A DNA stretch of 64,000 nucleotides, from the NCBI GenBank assembly GCA_020639215.1, contig JACKHA010000001.1, forward strand, positions 124,001 to 188,000, written 5' to 3'. The notes beneath the pieces were generated by a model, which did not search any database, was not told where the DNA came from, and saw only the letters and a list, made by a program, of their open reading frames with translations. A program made the translations under genes and the position numbers. This document shows positions 1 through 10,191 of the stretch, one piece after another. This stretch comes from Phycisphaeraceae bacterium. GTDB lineage: Bacteria > Planctomycetota > Phycisphaerae > Phycisphaerales > UBA1924. The stretch's first letter is position 1. Every line of letters begins with the position of its first letter.

Positions 1-2057
1 GGCAGGTCGAAGTCCACCTCCAGCGAGCCGGTCCGGGCCCCGCTGGGCAGCGTGCCGGTCATGTTCATCCACGTCTGCCCGAAGTTCTCCGTCCGCAGCA
101 CGCGGGTCCCGCTCGTGTTGAAGAACGAGACGTACGCCGTGCCCGGCGCGGCCGGATCGATGATGATGTCGCTGATCTGCCCGCTGGGCAGCCCCGCCGA
201 GCGATCCGCCCACGTCGCGGCGTCGGTCGTCACGAACACCTTGCCCGAGCGGCTGCCCGAGTAGATCACGCTCGAGTTGCCCGGCGCCACCGCGATCGCG
301 TTGATCGTCGAGCCCGCCCCCACCGCGTCGGTGCTGATCGCGGTCCACGTCGGACGCGAGCCGGTCTGCGTCGCGTTGAGCGTCCGCCAGATCCGGTTCG
401 TCCCGCCCAGCAGCGTCTGCGGCGCGTTCGGGTCGCCCACCAGCGGCGCGATGAAGTTCACCGGATCGTCGTCCCAGTCGGGCGACGAGATGTTCGTCGA
501 ACTGTTGTTCGTCCACCGCGACACGCTCAGGTACACGTACGTCGTGTACCGCCGATTCGTCACCGTCGGGTCGATCACGCTGAACCCGCCGTCGCCCACC
601 TGCGTCTGCGGCCACACGTCGCTCGGGCCCGTCCGCTCGGGCGTCCCGTTGTCCTGCGTCCCGCCGAGCATCCGCTCGACCGACGTCGGGTGCACTTCGA
701 TGTCGTAGAGCAAGGCCGCGCCCAGCGTCGCGTTCAGATTCTGCCACGTGTCCCCGCCGTTGGTCGACTTGTACACCCCGCCGTCGTTGCCCTCCCAGAT
801 GATGCCCGTCGGCCCCCACGCGATGGTGTGGTGATCGGGATGGACACGCACCGTCAGCGGCCCGCGTGCCACCTCGGCCCACGACAGCCCGGCGTTGGTG
901 CTCCGCAGGATCCCCGCGTCGGCGTACTGCTGGTCCACGCCGCCCACGAACATGCGATCCGGATTCGTCGGGTCGATCCCGACATACGCGTCGTACCAGC
1001 ACTGCGGCGCGCAGAAACTCTCCGCCGGCGTGCCAAGGCCGATCTGGATCCACGTCTCCCCACCGTCATCGGTCCGGTACAGCCCCACGCTGCTCGACCC
1101 GCTGATAAACGCCGCCACGAGGCGGTCCGGGTCGGACCCCGCGATCGCCAGCTCGATCCGCGACGTGCCCGCCGGCAGCCCGCCGCCGAGCTGCGCGAAC
1201 GTCGAACCGCCGTTGGTCGATCGCCACACGCCCTGGTTCGACCGCGCCAGGTACACGACCATCGGATCAACCGGGCTCAGGCGGACGTGCCACGTCGAGC
1301 CCGACAGCGGGGTCTGCCACGTCTGCCCGCCGTCGAGCGACCGCCGATACCCGCCGTTGGTGCCCAGGTGGATGACGCTCGTGTTCGTCGGGTCGATCGC
1401 GATCGAGTTGATCCGCGTGCCGACCTGCCCGGTCGTGCCGATCATCACCCACGTCTGCCCGCCATCGAGCGAGCGGAACAGCCCGCCGCCGTTGGCTCCG
1501 CCCTTCATGTCGCCCGTGCCGAAGTACACGACCTCGGGGTCCACCGGGTCGAGCGCCACCGCCCCGCCCACCAGCGACGCGAGTTCATCCGTCAACGCCG
1601 ACCAGTTCGCCCCGCCGTCGGTCGTCTTCCACAGCCCGCCGCCCGCCGTCGCGATGTACGCCGTGTTCGGATCGACCGGGTGCGGCGCGATCGAGTTCAC
1701 ACGCCCGCCCGCGTTGGCCTGCCCGCTCCAGTACTCGCTCGACATCGGCCGCGGCCCGACAAACTCCCACGACATCCCCGCATCAACCGCGCTCGCCCCC
1801 CACTGCCAACCCGGCTCGGCATTGCCCAGGATCCGGATGTACTCGTACGGCGGCGGGCCCATCTCCCGCTCCCGCCCGGGCTGGAACCGCACGCCGGCGG
1901 GCTTCACCTCCGGCATCGGGCCATCGTGCCGCGTCAGAACCCGCTGGTCCGACCCGCCCGCGCAGCCCATCGCCACCAGCGCAAGCAGGCCCGCGGCGCA
2001 GCGACCGATATCCCCGGCAGGCCCCCGCCCGCCCCGACGCGTCCCGATCTGTCCCAT
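1..2057 (-). CDS. Secreted BNR/sortilin-like (Asp-box) repeat lipoprotein, 3' end outside window
   Basis: The minus strand is open from an ATG at 2057 to the left edge (at least 685 residues). The N-terminus has an Arg-rich start, a hydrophobic stretch and Cys32 in LLALVAMGCAGG, a loose lipobox, so it is probably an exported lipoprotein. At least seven Asp-box/BNR motifs follow, for example GLWKTTDGGANW, GLFRSLDGGQTW, YRRSLDGGQTW, GVWRSTNGGSTF, GLYRTDDGGETW and GVYKSTNGGDTW. These are typical of the sortilin/VPS10-like or glycosidase-like beta-propellers abundant in planctomycetes. Phrases such as VEVHP or IAPHPVDPNT between motifs fit propeller blades. Ligand or substrate is unknown. The stop codon lies beyond the window. 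Long open frames on the plus strand here are antisense shadows. Confidence 0.85.
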   Translation of the reverse strand, partial: MGQIGTRRGGRGPAGDIGRCAAGLLALVAMGCAGGSDQRVLTRHDGPMPEVKPAGVRFQPGREREMGPPPYEYIRILGNAEPGWQWGASAVDAGMSWEFVGPRPMSSEYWSGQANAGGRVNSIAPHPVDPNTAYIATAGGGLWKTTDGGANWSALTDELASLVGGAVALDPVDPEVVYFGTGDMKGGANGGGLFRSLDGGQTWVMIGTTGQVGTRINSIAIDPTNTSVIHLGTNGGYRRSLDGGQTWQTPLSGSTWHVRLSPVDPMVVYLARSNQGVWRSTNGGSTFAQLGGGLPAGTSRIELAIAGSDPDRLVAAFISGSSSVGLYRTDDGGETWIQIGLGTPAESFCAPQCWYDAYVGIDPTNPDRMFVGGVDQQYADAGILRSTNAGLSWAEVARGPLTVRVHPDHHTIAWGPTGIIWEGNDGGVYKSTNGGDTWQNLNATLGAALLYDIEVHPTSVERMLGGTQDNGTPERTGPSDVWPQTQVGDGGFSVIDPTVTNRRYTTYVYLSVSRWTNNSSTNISSPDWDDDPVNFIAPLVGDPNAPQTLLGGTNRIWRTLNATQTGSRPTWTAISTDAVGAGSTINAIAVAPGNSSVIYSGSRSGKVFVTTDAATWADRSAGLPSGQISDIIIDPAAPGTAYVSFFNTSGTRVLRTENFGQTWMNMTGTLPSGARTGSLEVDFDL

Positions 2058-2188
2058 GGCTTCCCCGCTCCCGCACGCGGCGCCACGGCCGCCAGCGAGA
2101 TCGGCCGAGCCCCCTTGGACCATTCGAGAGTGTCCCGAAACCCGGTTCCGGGATCAAGAGGTGATTCTCGGTTTCCGTTCCGCCCCGC

Positions 2189-3247
2189 TCACCCGTCCAG
2201 ATCGTTTTCGAGCGTCACCTTCCACTCCTCAAGGTGCTCGAGATAGATCGCCGTGCCGCGGGCCACGCACGTCAGCGGGTCCTCCGCCACGTTCACGTCC
2301 AGCCCCGTGGCCTTGCCCAGCGTCGTGGACAGACCCCGCAAGAGCGCCCCGCCGCCCGCCAGCGTGATCCCGTTTTCCACCAAGTCCGCCGCCAGTTCCG
2401 GCTCGGCCCGCTCGAGCGTCCGCTTCACAGCCTCGATGATCGAGCCCACGGGCTCCATCAGCGCCTCGCGGACCTCCTCGCTCGTGATCACCGTCTTCCG
2501 CGGCATGCCGCTGATCATGTCACGCCCGCGGACCTCCATCGACAACTCTTCCCGCAGCGGCGCGGCCGAGCCGATCTCGATCTTGATCCGCTCGGCGGTC
2601 TGCTCCCCGATCATCAGGTTGTAGACCTTCCGCATGTGACCGATGATCGCCTCGTCGAAGTCGTCGCCCGCCACGCGGATCGACTCGCACGTGGCGATGT
2701 CCGCCAGCGACATGATCGCTACCTCGGTCGTGCCGCCCCCGATGTCCACGATCATGCTCGCGGTCGCCTCGGCGAACGGCAGCCCCGCCCCGATCGCCGC
2801 CGCCACAGGCTCCTCCAGCAGGAACGTCCGCCTCGCCCCGGCGTGCTCGGCCGAGTCGAACACGGCCCGCTTCTCGACCGCCGTGATGCCCGACGGGATG
2901 GAGATGACCACGCGAGGTCCGATAATGCTCCGACGCCCCGTCACTTTCTTGATGAAGTACCCGAGCATCGCCTCGGTGATCTCGAAGTCGGAGATCACGC
3001 CGTCCTTGAGAGGGCGGACCGCGGTGATCGAGCCGGGGGTCTTGCCCAGCATCTCCTTGGCGACCCAGCCGACGGCCTCGCCGCCCTTGAGCACCTGGTT
3101 CGTGCCCTTGCGCACCGCCACGACGCTCGGCTCGTTCAGAACGATGCCCTGCCCGCGCACCGCAACGAGCGTGTTGCAGGTGCCCAGGTCGATCCCCATG
3201 TCGACACTCAGCAATCCCAGCAGGCGATCGATGAACACGCGTGGCAC
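2189..3247 (-). CDS. mreB: Rod-shape actin homologue MreB
   Basis: A 352-residue bacterial actin. It polymerises under the inner membrane and guides the elongation machinery. The phosphate-1 loop reads DLGTCNT (residues 20-26; most MreBs have DLGTANT), phosphate-2 is DIGGGTTEV in mid-protein, and the adenosine motif GGGALLRG is near residue 300. The start is a GTG at 3247, which gives the usual MreB N-terminus, an amphipathic segment LLGLLSVDMGIDLG. Length is normal. No mreC or mreD follows: the next gene downstream is the BNR lipoprotein, and the gene behind it is a SecA homologue. The 176-bp spacer upstream presumably carries its promoter; a GATAAT hexamer on the minus strand near 3295 is a candidate -10. 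Confidence 0.95.
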   Translation of the reverse strand: MPRVFIDRLLGLLSVDMGIDLGTCNTLVAVRGQGIVLNEPSVVAVRKGTNQVLKGGEAVGWVAKEMLGKTPGSITAVRPLKDGVISDFEITEAMLGYFIKKVTGRRSIIGPRVVISIPSGITAVEKRAVFDSAEHAGARRTFLLEEPVAAAIGAGLPFAEATASMIVDIGGGTTEVAIMSLADIATCESIRVAGDDFDEAIIGHMRKVYNLMIGEQTAERIKIEIGSAAPLREELSMEVRGRDMISGMPRKTVITSEEVREALMEPVGSIIEAVKRTLERAEPELAADLVENGITLAGGGALLRGLSTTLGKATGLDVNVAEDPLTCVARGTAIYLEHLEEWKVTLENDLDG

Positions 3248-3423
3248 ATCCCGGCCAAGTGGTGCGTCCGACTCCGTCCGACGGTGTCACACATTATCGG
3301 CAGTTCACCCACCGCACCACCCATCAGACAGGCGTGGATTGTTGACAGTCCGCACCGTGCTGTCGTTCTCGGACGCTTGACAGCAGGCGACACCAACCGA
3401 CAGCGCCGGCGTTCGACGGGGCG

Positions 3424-5421
<1,998 letters not shown>

Positions 5422-5584
5422 GGGGGCACTCGACGCGCGGGCGTCGCCGGTTCGCGACCGTTGCGGCAGCGGGCGGCTGGGCGGGCGGTACACCCGGTGG
5501 GGGCGGCCCTTCGCGGAGGCGGTCCCGCGACTCGGGCCCGTCGCTCCGCCGGCCCTACACCGTACGCCGGCGGGCACGCGCCGG

Positions 5585-5611
5585 TTGACCCGAGGCCCGC
5601 TTTGGTAGACA
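5585..5611 (+). promoter_or_regulatory. Possible sigma70-type promoter for the PDZ gene
   Basis: TTGACC (5585-5590) and TAGACA (5606-5611) are separated by 15 bp, shorter than the ideal 17. They lie in the 222-bp divergent spacer, about 33 bp before the ATG at 5644. A purine-rich AAGGGGAAG immediately upstream of that ATG is a plausible ribosome binding site. Confidence 0.35.
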
Positions 5612-5643
5612 CTAGTTCGGTTCGGGAGAAAAAGGGGAAGCCA

Positions 5644-6930
5644 ATGCTCGCCATCCCCCGGCGCACGGGCGAGGCAATGGATCGGCTCCGGCTTGGCGTC
5701 GCCGCTCTAGCGGCCAGCGCCGGGCTTGCCGTCGCCCAGGACGCCAGCGACACCGCCCCCCGCGGCACGCCGGGCCCCGCCCAGCAACAGGCCGCGCCGG
5801 ACGCGGGCGACGCCGCCCGGCCCATCCCCGGCATCGTCGACGCCCAGCCCGACCAGCCCGGCCCCGGCGTGGACGGCGCGTTCGGCCCGCGCCCGGCGTT
5901 CGCCGCCCCGGCCGACTCCATCGAGCCCTACATCGCGCTGTTCGACGCGGAGGACTACGCGGCCCGCCAGAACGCCGCCGAGTTCATCATGACCACCCCG
6001 TCGGTGGAGCTCGGAACGCTCCTGCCGCACCTGCGCCGCGACAACCTCTCGCCCGAGGCCCGCTCGCGCCTGAACAACATCGCCAGCCTGATCTTCCGCG
6101 TCACGCCCAGGGCCGCGATGGGCGTGCAGTTCGACCGATCGAGCGGAGGCCCGGTGATCATCAGCGCGGTCGTCGAGACCCCGCTGTTCCGGGCCCACGA
6201 GGTGCTCGAGGCCGGCGACCAGGTGCTCGAGGCCGACGGCACCCCGATCCGCACCTACGACGAGTTCCAGGCCGCCATCCTCTCGCACGATCCCTACGGG
6301 GCGATGCGTCTGGCGATCCGGCGCCGCGGCGAGATCAAGCGCGTCATCGTGCCGCTGGGCGACTTCATGCGCCTGGGCACCGCGATGATGCCGACCGACC
6401 AGATCCTCGAGCAGGCCTGGGAGCGGCGCATCGCCCGCGAACTCGGCGAGGCCGCCGCGTCGCTCACCCCCTCGCTCGACCTGCGCGAGCTTCGCGGCCA
6501 GCCGGTGCGCCCCGAGCGCGACGATGGCGACAAGGACGACGGGGGCGTCCGCGTCATCGCCGGGGGCGACTCGCGAGGCGGGCTTGACCAGGACGGCGTG
6601 CCGATCGCCGCCATCGAACTGCCCGAGGACGAGCGCCTGCGCCGCTCGATCCGCGAGTCGCTGCTCCAGCAGGGCTGGGCCGAGGCCGACATCGCCAACG
6701 CCGAGCGCCAGTTGCAGCCGATCCTCGAACGGCGCGACACGCTGCTGGCCCAAAGGGCCAGGCTGCAGCAGTCGATCGACTCGTTCCTGGTGCTGCTGCG
6801 CGACCAGTCGCAGGACCCGGCCGTCCGCCAGCAGGCCCGCCAGCGGGTTGAGGTCCTGCGCCAGCAACTGGCCCAGATCGAGATCAGCCTCGAGACGCTT
6901 CAGGCCATGCTGCCCGCCCAGCAGCGCTAG
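5644..6930 (+). CDS. Exported PDZ-domain protein with C-terminal coiled coil
   Basis: A 428-residue protein. The second Met (residue 12, MDRLRLGVAALAASAGLAVAQ) begins a convincing signal peptide ending AVAQ, so it is probably periplasmic; translation may start there or at the ATG at 5644, which has AAGGGGAAG just upstream. Residues about 158-240 form a PDZ-like domain: VIISAVVETPLFRAHEVLEAGDQ, then GTPIRTYDEFQAAI and a strand-rich end. PDZ domains bind C-terminal peptides and often accompany DegP-type proteases, but no catalytic domain is visible here. A helical region before it (EPYIALFDAEDYAARQNA) resembles a HEAT-like repeat. The last 110 residues are Gln/Arg/Leu-rich and likely coiled coil. 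It is followed 43 bp later by a small membrane protein, possibly in one operon. Confidence 0.8.
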   Translation: MLAIPRRTGEAMDRLRLGVAALAASAGLAVAQDASDTAPRGTPGPAQQQAAPDAGDAARPIPGIVDAQPDQPGPGVDGAFGPRPAFAAPADSIEPYIALFDAEDYAARQNAAEFIMTTPSVELGTLLPHLRRDNLSPEARSRLNNIASLIFRVTPRAAMGVQFDRSSGGPVIISAVVETPLFRAHEVLEAGDQVLEADGTPIRTYDEFQAAILSHDPYGAMRLAIRRRGEIKRVIVPLGDFMRLGTAMMPTDQILEQAWERRIARELGEAAASLTPSLDLRELRGQPVRPERDDGDKDDGGVRVIAGGDSRGGLDQDGVPIAAIELPEDERLRRSIRESLLQQGWAEADIANAERQLQPILERRDTLLAQRARLQQSIDSFLVLLRDQSQDPAVRQQARQRVEVLRQQLAQIEISLETLQAMLPAQQR

Positions 6931-6973
6931 ACCCGACGCATCCCCTGGCCCCCCGAAAGCGAATCGAGTCGCG

Positions 6974-7630
6974 ATGCCCGAGCACGACATCGCCGCCGCC
7001 ATCGCCAGCGCCCTGGTCGGCATGAACGCCATCACCGGCGGCCCGCCCCCGAACCCGCTCCCCGCCGCGCCGCTGCTCGACCGCTTGATCTTCGAGCAGC
7101 CGTTGCTTCTGAGCGTGCCGCTGGGGGCCGGCGCGCTCGTGGCCCTGTTTGTGTTCAACGCGCGGGCCCAGCTGCGGCGCGGCCTGCTCGTCGCGATGGC
7201 CTTGGCCGGGCTGACCGGGCTCGTCTGGCTCGCCTCGACGCTCGTCGAGACCAAACGAGAGTCCGTGCGTGCGAGCACCCGCGACCTGGTCAACGCGATC
7301 GGGCGGGCCGACACCCAGCGCGCCGGCGAGCTGCTCAGCGACGACCCCGAGATCCGCTACGGCGTCTTCCGCGTGCCCAGCCGCGCCGCCCTGCTCGTGG
7401 CCATCCGCGAGGCCATGGGCCCCGGCGGGCGCTACGAACTCCAGTCCTGGCGGATCGCCGAACTCCAGGCCACGATCGACGGCCCGTCGCTGGCCCGCAC
7501 CCAGGTGCTCGTCCGCGCCACCGAAAAGTCCACCGGCGCGCCCGGCTCGCTGTGGGCCGTCATGCAGTGGGAGCGGGACGAGCAGGGTCGATGGCGGTGC
7601 TTCGTGGTGGAGCCATTGAACCTGAACTGA
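6974..7630 (+). CDS. Small membrane protein with soluble C-terminal domain, unknown function
   Basis: A 218-residue protein not recognised at family level. Two hydrophobic segments (about 44-61, LLLSVPLGAGALVALFVF, and 71-92, GLLVAMALAGLTGLVWLASTLV) make a hairpin anchor. The soluble remainder (about 100-218) alternates helix and strand, including RDLVNAIGRADTQRAGELLSDD and a final strand-rich WAVMQWERDEQGRWRCFVVE. That pattern resembles NTF2-like/SnoaL-like cystatin folds, but this is a fold guess only. It follows the PDZ gene by 43 bp in the same direction. A REP-like hairpin begins 15 bp after its stop codon. Confidence 0.65.
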   Translation: MPEHDIAAAIASALVGMNAITGGPPPNPLPAAPLLDRLIFEQPLLLSVPLGAGALVALFVFNARAQLRRGLLVAMALAGLTGLVWLASTLVETKRESVRASTRDLVNAIGRADTQRAGELLSDDPEIRYGVFRVPSRAALLVAIREAMGPGGRYELQSWRIAELQATIDGPSLARTQVLVRATEKSTGAPGSLWAVMQWERDEQGRWRCFVVEPLNLN

Positions 7631-7644
7631 GCCAGGGCTTGGAT

Positions 7645-7749
7645 CAGAGCCGCGATCGTGAGATCGCGACGTATCTGGCCCCGCGACGCCTCCTCGATCG
7701 CCCGGGACCACTCGGCGTGCAGCCCCGCGGGCACACGCCCGCGGCTCTG
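7645..7749. repeat. Mirrored pair of CAGAGC-headed REP-like hairpins
   Basis: Two hairpins in opposite orientation. The first is CAGAGC (7645-7650) followed by a 7-bp stem CGCGATC/GATCGCG with a GTGA loop (7651-7668). The second, read on the minus strand, is CAGAGC overlapping an 8-bp stem CCGCGGGC/GCCCGCGG with a four-base loop (7725-7749). The first hairpin recurs exactly at 39983-40007. The arrangement is that of a BIME-type pair of REP units placed just after a stop codon, and may also help end transcription before cysS. Confidence 0.75.
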
Positions 7750-7760
7750 ATTCCCGCTTC

Positions 7761-7766
7761 TACCAT
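7761..7766 (+). promoter_or_regulatory. TACCAT -10-like element directly before cysS
   Basis: TACCAT ends 5 bp before the cysS ATG (7772). If used as a -10, transcription would start at or next to the start codon, giving a leaderless mRNA. There is no good -35. The same hexamer sits upstream of the FIST gene (27888) and the HTH membrane protein (43298). Confidence 0.35.
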
Positions 7767-7771
7767 CGCTC

Positions 7772-9466
7772 ATGCCCGACCACCTGGTCCTCTACAACAC
7801 CCTGACCCGCAAGGCCGAGGCCTTCCGCCCGCGCGACCCGCGGCGCATCACGTTCTACACCTGCGGCCCCACGGTCTACGACGATGCCCACATCGGCAAC
7901 TTCCGGTCGTTCCTGGCGGCGGACGTGCTGCGCCGGTTCCTGGAGTCGCCCTTGTGCAGGCTCGTCGACGACGATGGTGGCCCAGCCTTGCAGGCTGGGT
8001 CCCGCACCGTCCTTCACGTCATGAACATCACCGACGTTGGGCACATGACCGACGACGACGCGGCCGACGGCGCGGGCGAGGACAAGATGGCCGCGGCCAC
8101 GCGTCGCCTGAGCGAGGCCAAGAAGTCCGGCAAACTCCCGCCCGGCGCCGGCGACATCGACCCGACCGACCAGCACGCCATCGCCCGGTTCTATGAGGCA
8201 CGCTTCTTGGAGGACGCGCGACGGCTCGGGCTCAGAGTCGCCATCGACGCCCAGCGCGACCCGACGCTGATGCCGCGGGCCACGGGCGCAGTGCCGGGCA
8301 TGATCGCGATCATCGAGCGCCTCATCGCGCGCGGGCACGCCTACGCCGTCGGCCCGGCGGGTCGCCAGACCGTCTACTTCAGCGTGCCCTCGTTCCCTGC
8401 CTACGGCTCGCTCTCGGGCAACACGCTCGACGCCCTGCGGGCCGGCCAGGGCGGGCGCGTGCAGGAGTCCCACCAGGCCGAGAAGAAGCACCCGGCCGAC
8501 TTCCTGCTGTGGAAGAGCGACCCGACGCACGCGATGCGCTGGGCGAGTCCGTGGGGGGAGGGGTACCCCGGCTGGCACATCGAGTGCACCGCGATGGCGG
8601 CGGCTCGCCTTTGCGGCCCGGATGATGGTCGGAACGAACCCGCGTCGCCGCTCACGCCCGCGGCCCTTGGCGCGCTCGAAGTGGCCGACGTCCGCCCCAT
8701 GATCGACCTGCACTCCGGCGGCGAGGACAACATCTTCCCCCACCACGAGTGCGAGATCGCCCAGTCGTGCGGCGCGTTCAACGCCACGCCCGCCGACGCC
8801 GCCCCCGCCCGCGGCATGTTCGCGGCCCACTGGTTCCACCCGCGTTTCCTCATGGTCGAGGGCGCGAAGATGTCCAAGAGCAAGGGCAACTTCTTCACGC
8901 CCCGAGACCTGTTCGCCAAGGGCCACGAGCCCGCGGCCGTGCGACTTGAGCTCATCAAGACCCACTACCGATCCAACGCGAACTTCACGGAGCAGGGGCT
9001 CAAGGACTCGGCGCGGATGGTTGAGCGCTGGCGCCGGGTGATCGAACAGGGCGCTGGCGCGACGCGAGCGGATGGAAGCGGCAAGGCCGCGCGTGCGGAG
9101 GCGCAGCAAGCCTTCGCTGATGCCATGCACGACGACCTGAACATCGCCGGCGCCATCGGCGCGATCAACGCGTGGGTGGGGTCGCTCGACGCCCCGACGC
9201 CCGAAGACGCCGCGCTGCTCCGCGCGTTCGATGGCGTCGTGGGCGTGCTCGCGCTCGAGCGCCCGGCTGCCGCCTCCACCGACATCGGCCTGTTCATCCC
9301 CCCCGCCGAACCGAACCCCGAGGTCACCGCCCTGCTCGAACGCCGTCGCGACGCCCGCGCCGCCAAGGACTTCGCCGCCGCCGACCAGATCCGCGACCAA
9401 CTGGCCTCGATGGGCTACGCCATCAAGGACGCCCCCGGCGGCAAGGTCGAGGTCCGCAAGGCCTGA
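7772..9466 (+). CDS. cysS: Cysteinyl-tRNA synthetase with a repeat-derived insertion
   Basis: A 564-residue class I synthetase that charges tRNA-Cys. Signatures are zinc ligand Cys31 (TFYTCGPTVYD), the HIGH motif as HIGN (40-43), WHIECTAMA, HSGGEDNIFPHHECEIAQS for the other zinc ligands, and KMSKS at 366-370 (AKMSKSKGN). It is about 100 residues longer than typical bacterial CysRS. The extra sequence includes DDDGGPALQAGSR (66-78), encoded by a perfect 8-bp hairpin (7981-7999) just before the strand VLHVMNITDVGHM, and a Lys/Glu/Ala-rich segment at 96-125. A TACCAT element 5 bp upstream suggests a leaderless transcript. It is convergent with rpiB. Confidence 0.97.
   Translation: MPDHLVLYNTLTRKAEAFRPRDPRRITFYTCGPTVYDDAHIGNFRSFLAADVLRRFLESPLCRLVDDDGGPALQAGSRTVLHVMNITDVGHMTDDDAADGAGEDKMAAATRRLSEAKKSGKLPPGAGDIDPTDQHAIARFYEARFLEDARRLGLRVAIDAQRDPTLMPRATGAVPGMIAIIERLIARGHAYAVGPAGRQTVYFSVPSFPAYGSLSGNTLDALRAGQGGRVQESHQAEKKHPADFLLWKSDPTHAMRWASPWGEGYPGWHIECTAMAAARLCGPDDGRNEPASPLTPAALGALEVADVRPMIDLHSGGEDNIFPHHECEIAQSCGAFNATPADAAPARGMFAAHWFHPRFLMVEGAKMSKSKGNFFTPRDLFAKGHEPAAVRLELIKTHYRSNANFTEQGLKDSARMVERWRRVIEQGAGATRADGSGKAARAEAQQAFADAMHDDLNIAGAIGAINAWVGSLDAPTPEDAALLRAFDGVVGVLALERPAAASTDIGLFIPPAEPNPEVTALLERRRDARAAKDFAAADQIRDQLASMGYAIKDAPGGKVEVRKA
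7976..8008 (+). repeat. GGTGG-headed REP-like hairpin inside cysS
   Basis: GGTGG (7976-7980), then stem CCCAGCCT (7981-7988), loop TGC and AGGCTGGG (7992-7999), ending TCCCGCACC. It is read in frame as GGPALQAGSRT. A related hairpin lies in glnS, is read in the same frame, and encodes GGPALRAG. Confidence 0.8.
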
Positions 9467-9496
9467 CCGTGGCTCCCGAGCGTGCAGACGCGCCCA

Positions 9497-9606
9497 GACG
9501 CCGGACCTGAGGAGGCCCTGCGACGAAGGTCCGGGTCGAACAGCGGGATGCACGCGAGCGCGCGGACGGAGTACCCGGACCTTTGCAAAGCCTCAGGTCC
9601 GGCGTC
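9497..9606. repeat. Nested long inverted repeat between convergent cysS and rpiB
   Basis: A perfect 16-bp outer inverted repeat, GACGCCGGACCTGAGG (9497-9512) and its complement at 9591-9606, encloses a 10-bp inner pair, AGGTCCGGGT (9527-9536) and ACCCGGACCT (9573-9582). There is no T-run. It begins 30 bp after the cysS stop and could act as a bidirectional terminator or be a mobile repeat remnant. No gene is visible in the 219-bp spacer. Confidence 0.7.
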
Positions 9607-9685
9607 CATGACCCGTCAGAGATGCTCGGATTCCGCCCGCTCTGTCGGGTCGGTCCGCCGATGCGTCCGGACGCTCCGGGCCCGC

Positions 9686-10150
9686 TCAGTCGTGCACCCC
9701 CGCGGGGTCCTGGCCCTTCTCGATCGCCTCGATCTTGCGCACGCGCCGGGCGTGGCGCCCGCCCTCAAACTCCGCCGCGATCCACACGTCCACGATCTGG
9801 TCGATCAGGCGCTGGCCCAGCAGGTCGGCCGACAGGCACAGGACGTTCGCGTCGTTGTGCGCACGGGAGAGTTGGGCGGTCAGCTCGTCGTGGGCGACCG
9901 CGGCCCGCACACCCGGAACCTTGTTGGCCGCGATCGACATCCCGATCCCCGTGCCGCACAGCAGCACGCCTAGGTCGGCCTCCTTGGCCGCCACCGCCTT
10001 GCCGACCACGAACGCCCGCTCCGGGTAGTCGCACGAAGCCCCGTCCAAGTCGCCCAGGACGGCCACCACGTGCCCCTCGGCGGTGAGGCGATCAGCCAGC
10101 GAACGGGCACTGGCGTGTCCACGATGGTCCGCCCCGATGGCGATCCGCAT
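9686..10150 (-). CDS. rpiB: Ribose-5-phosphate isomerase B
   Basis: A 154-residue RpiB/LacAB-family isomerase interconverting ribose 5-phosphate and ribulose 5-phosphate in the pentose phosphate pathway. N-terminal MRIAIGADHRGHASA, the catalytic-base Cys65 in LLCGTGIGMSIAANK, and RAHNDANVLCL with the ring-opening His98 are all present. The ATG at 10150 has a GGAG motif 7 bp upstream on the minus strand. It lies 41 bp after the YrdC-phosphatase fusion, an arrangement matching ywlC-ywlE-ywlF of Bacillus subtilis, where ywlF is rpiB. Confidence 0.96.
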   Translation of the reverse strand: MRIAIGADHRGHASARSLADRLTAEGHVVAVLGDLDGASCDYPERAFVVGKAVAAKEADLGVLLCGTGIGMSIAANKVPGVRAAVAHDELTAQLSRAHNDANVLCLSADLLGQRLIDQIVDVWIAAEFEGGRHARRVRKIEAIEKGQDPAGVHD

Positions 10151-10191
10151 GCGGGTCTCCGTGTGTGGCGAGCAGCATCGAAACCCGCGTG

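Noticed and set aside
3340..3385. Two plus-strand TTGACAG motifs as promoters
   Set aside because: No suitable -10 at 16-18 bp, and they would drive antisense transcription into the secA-like gene.
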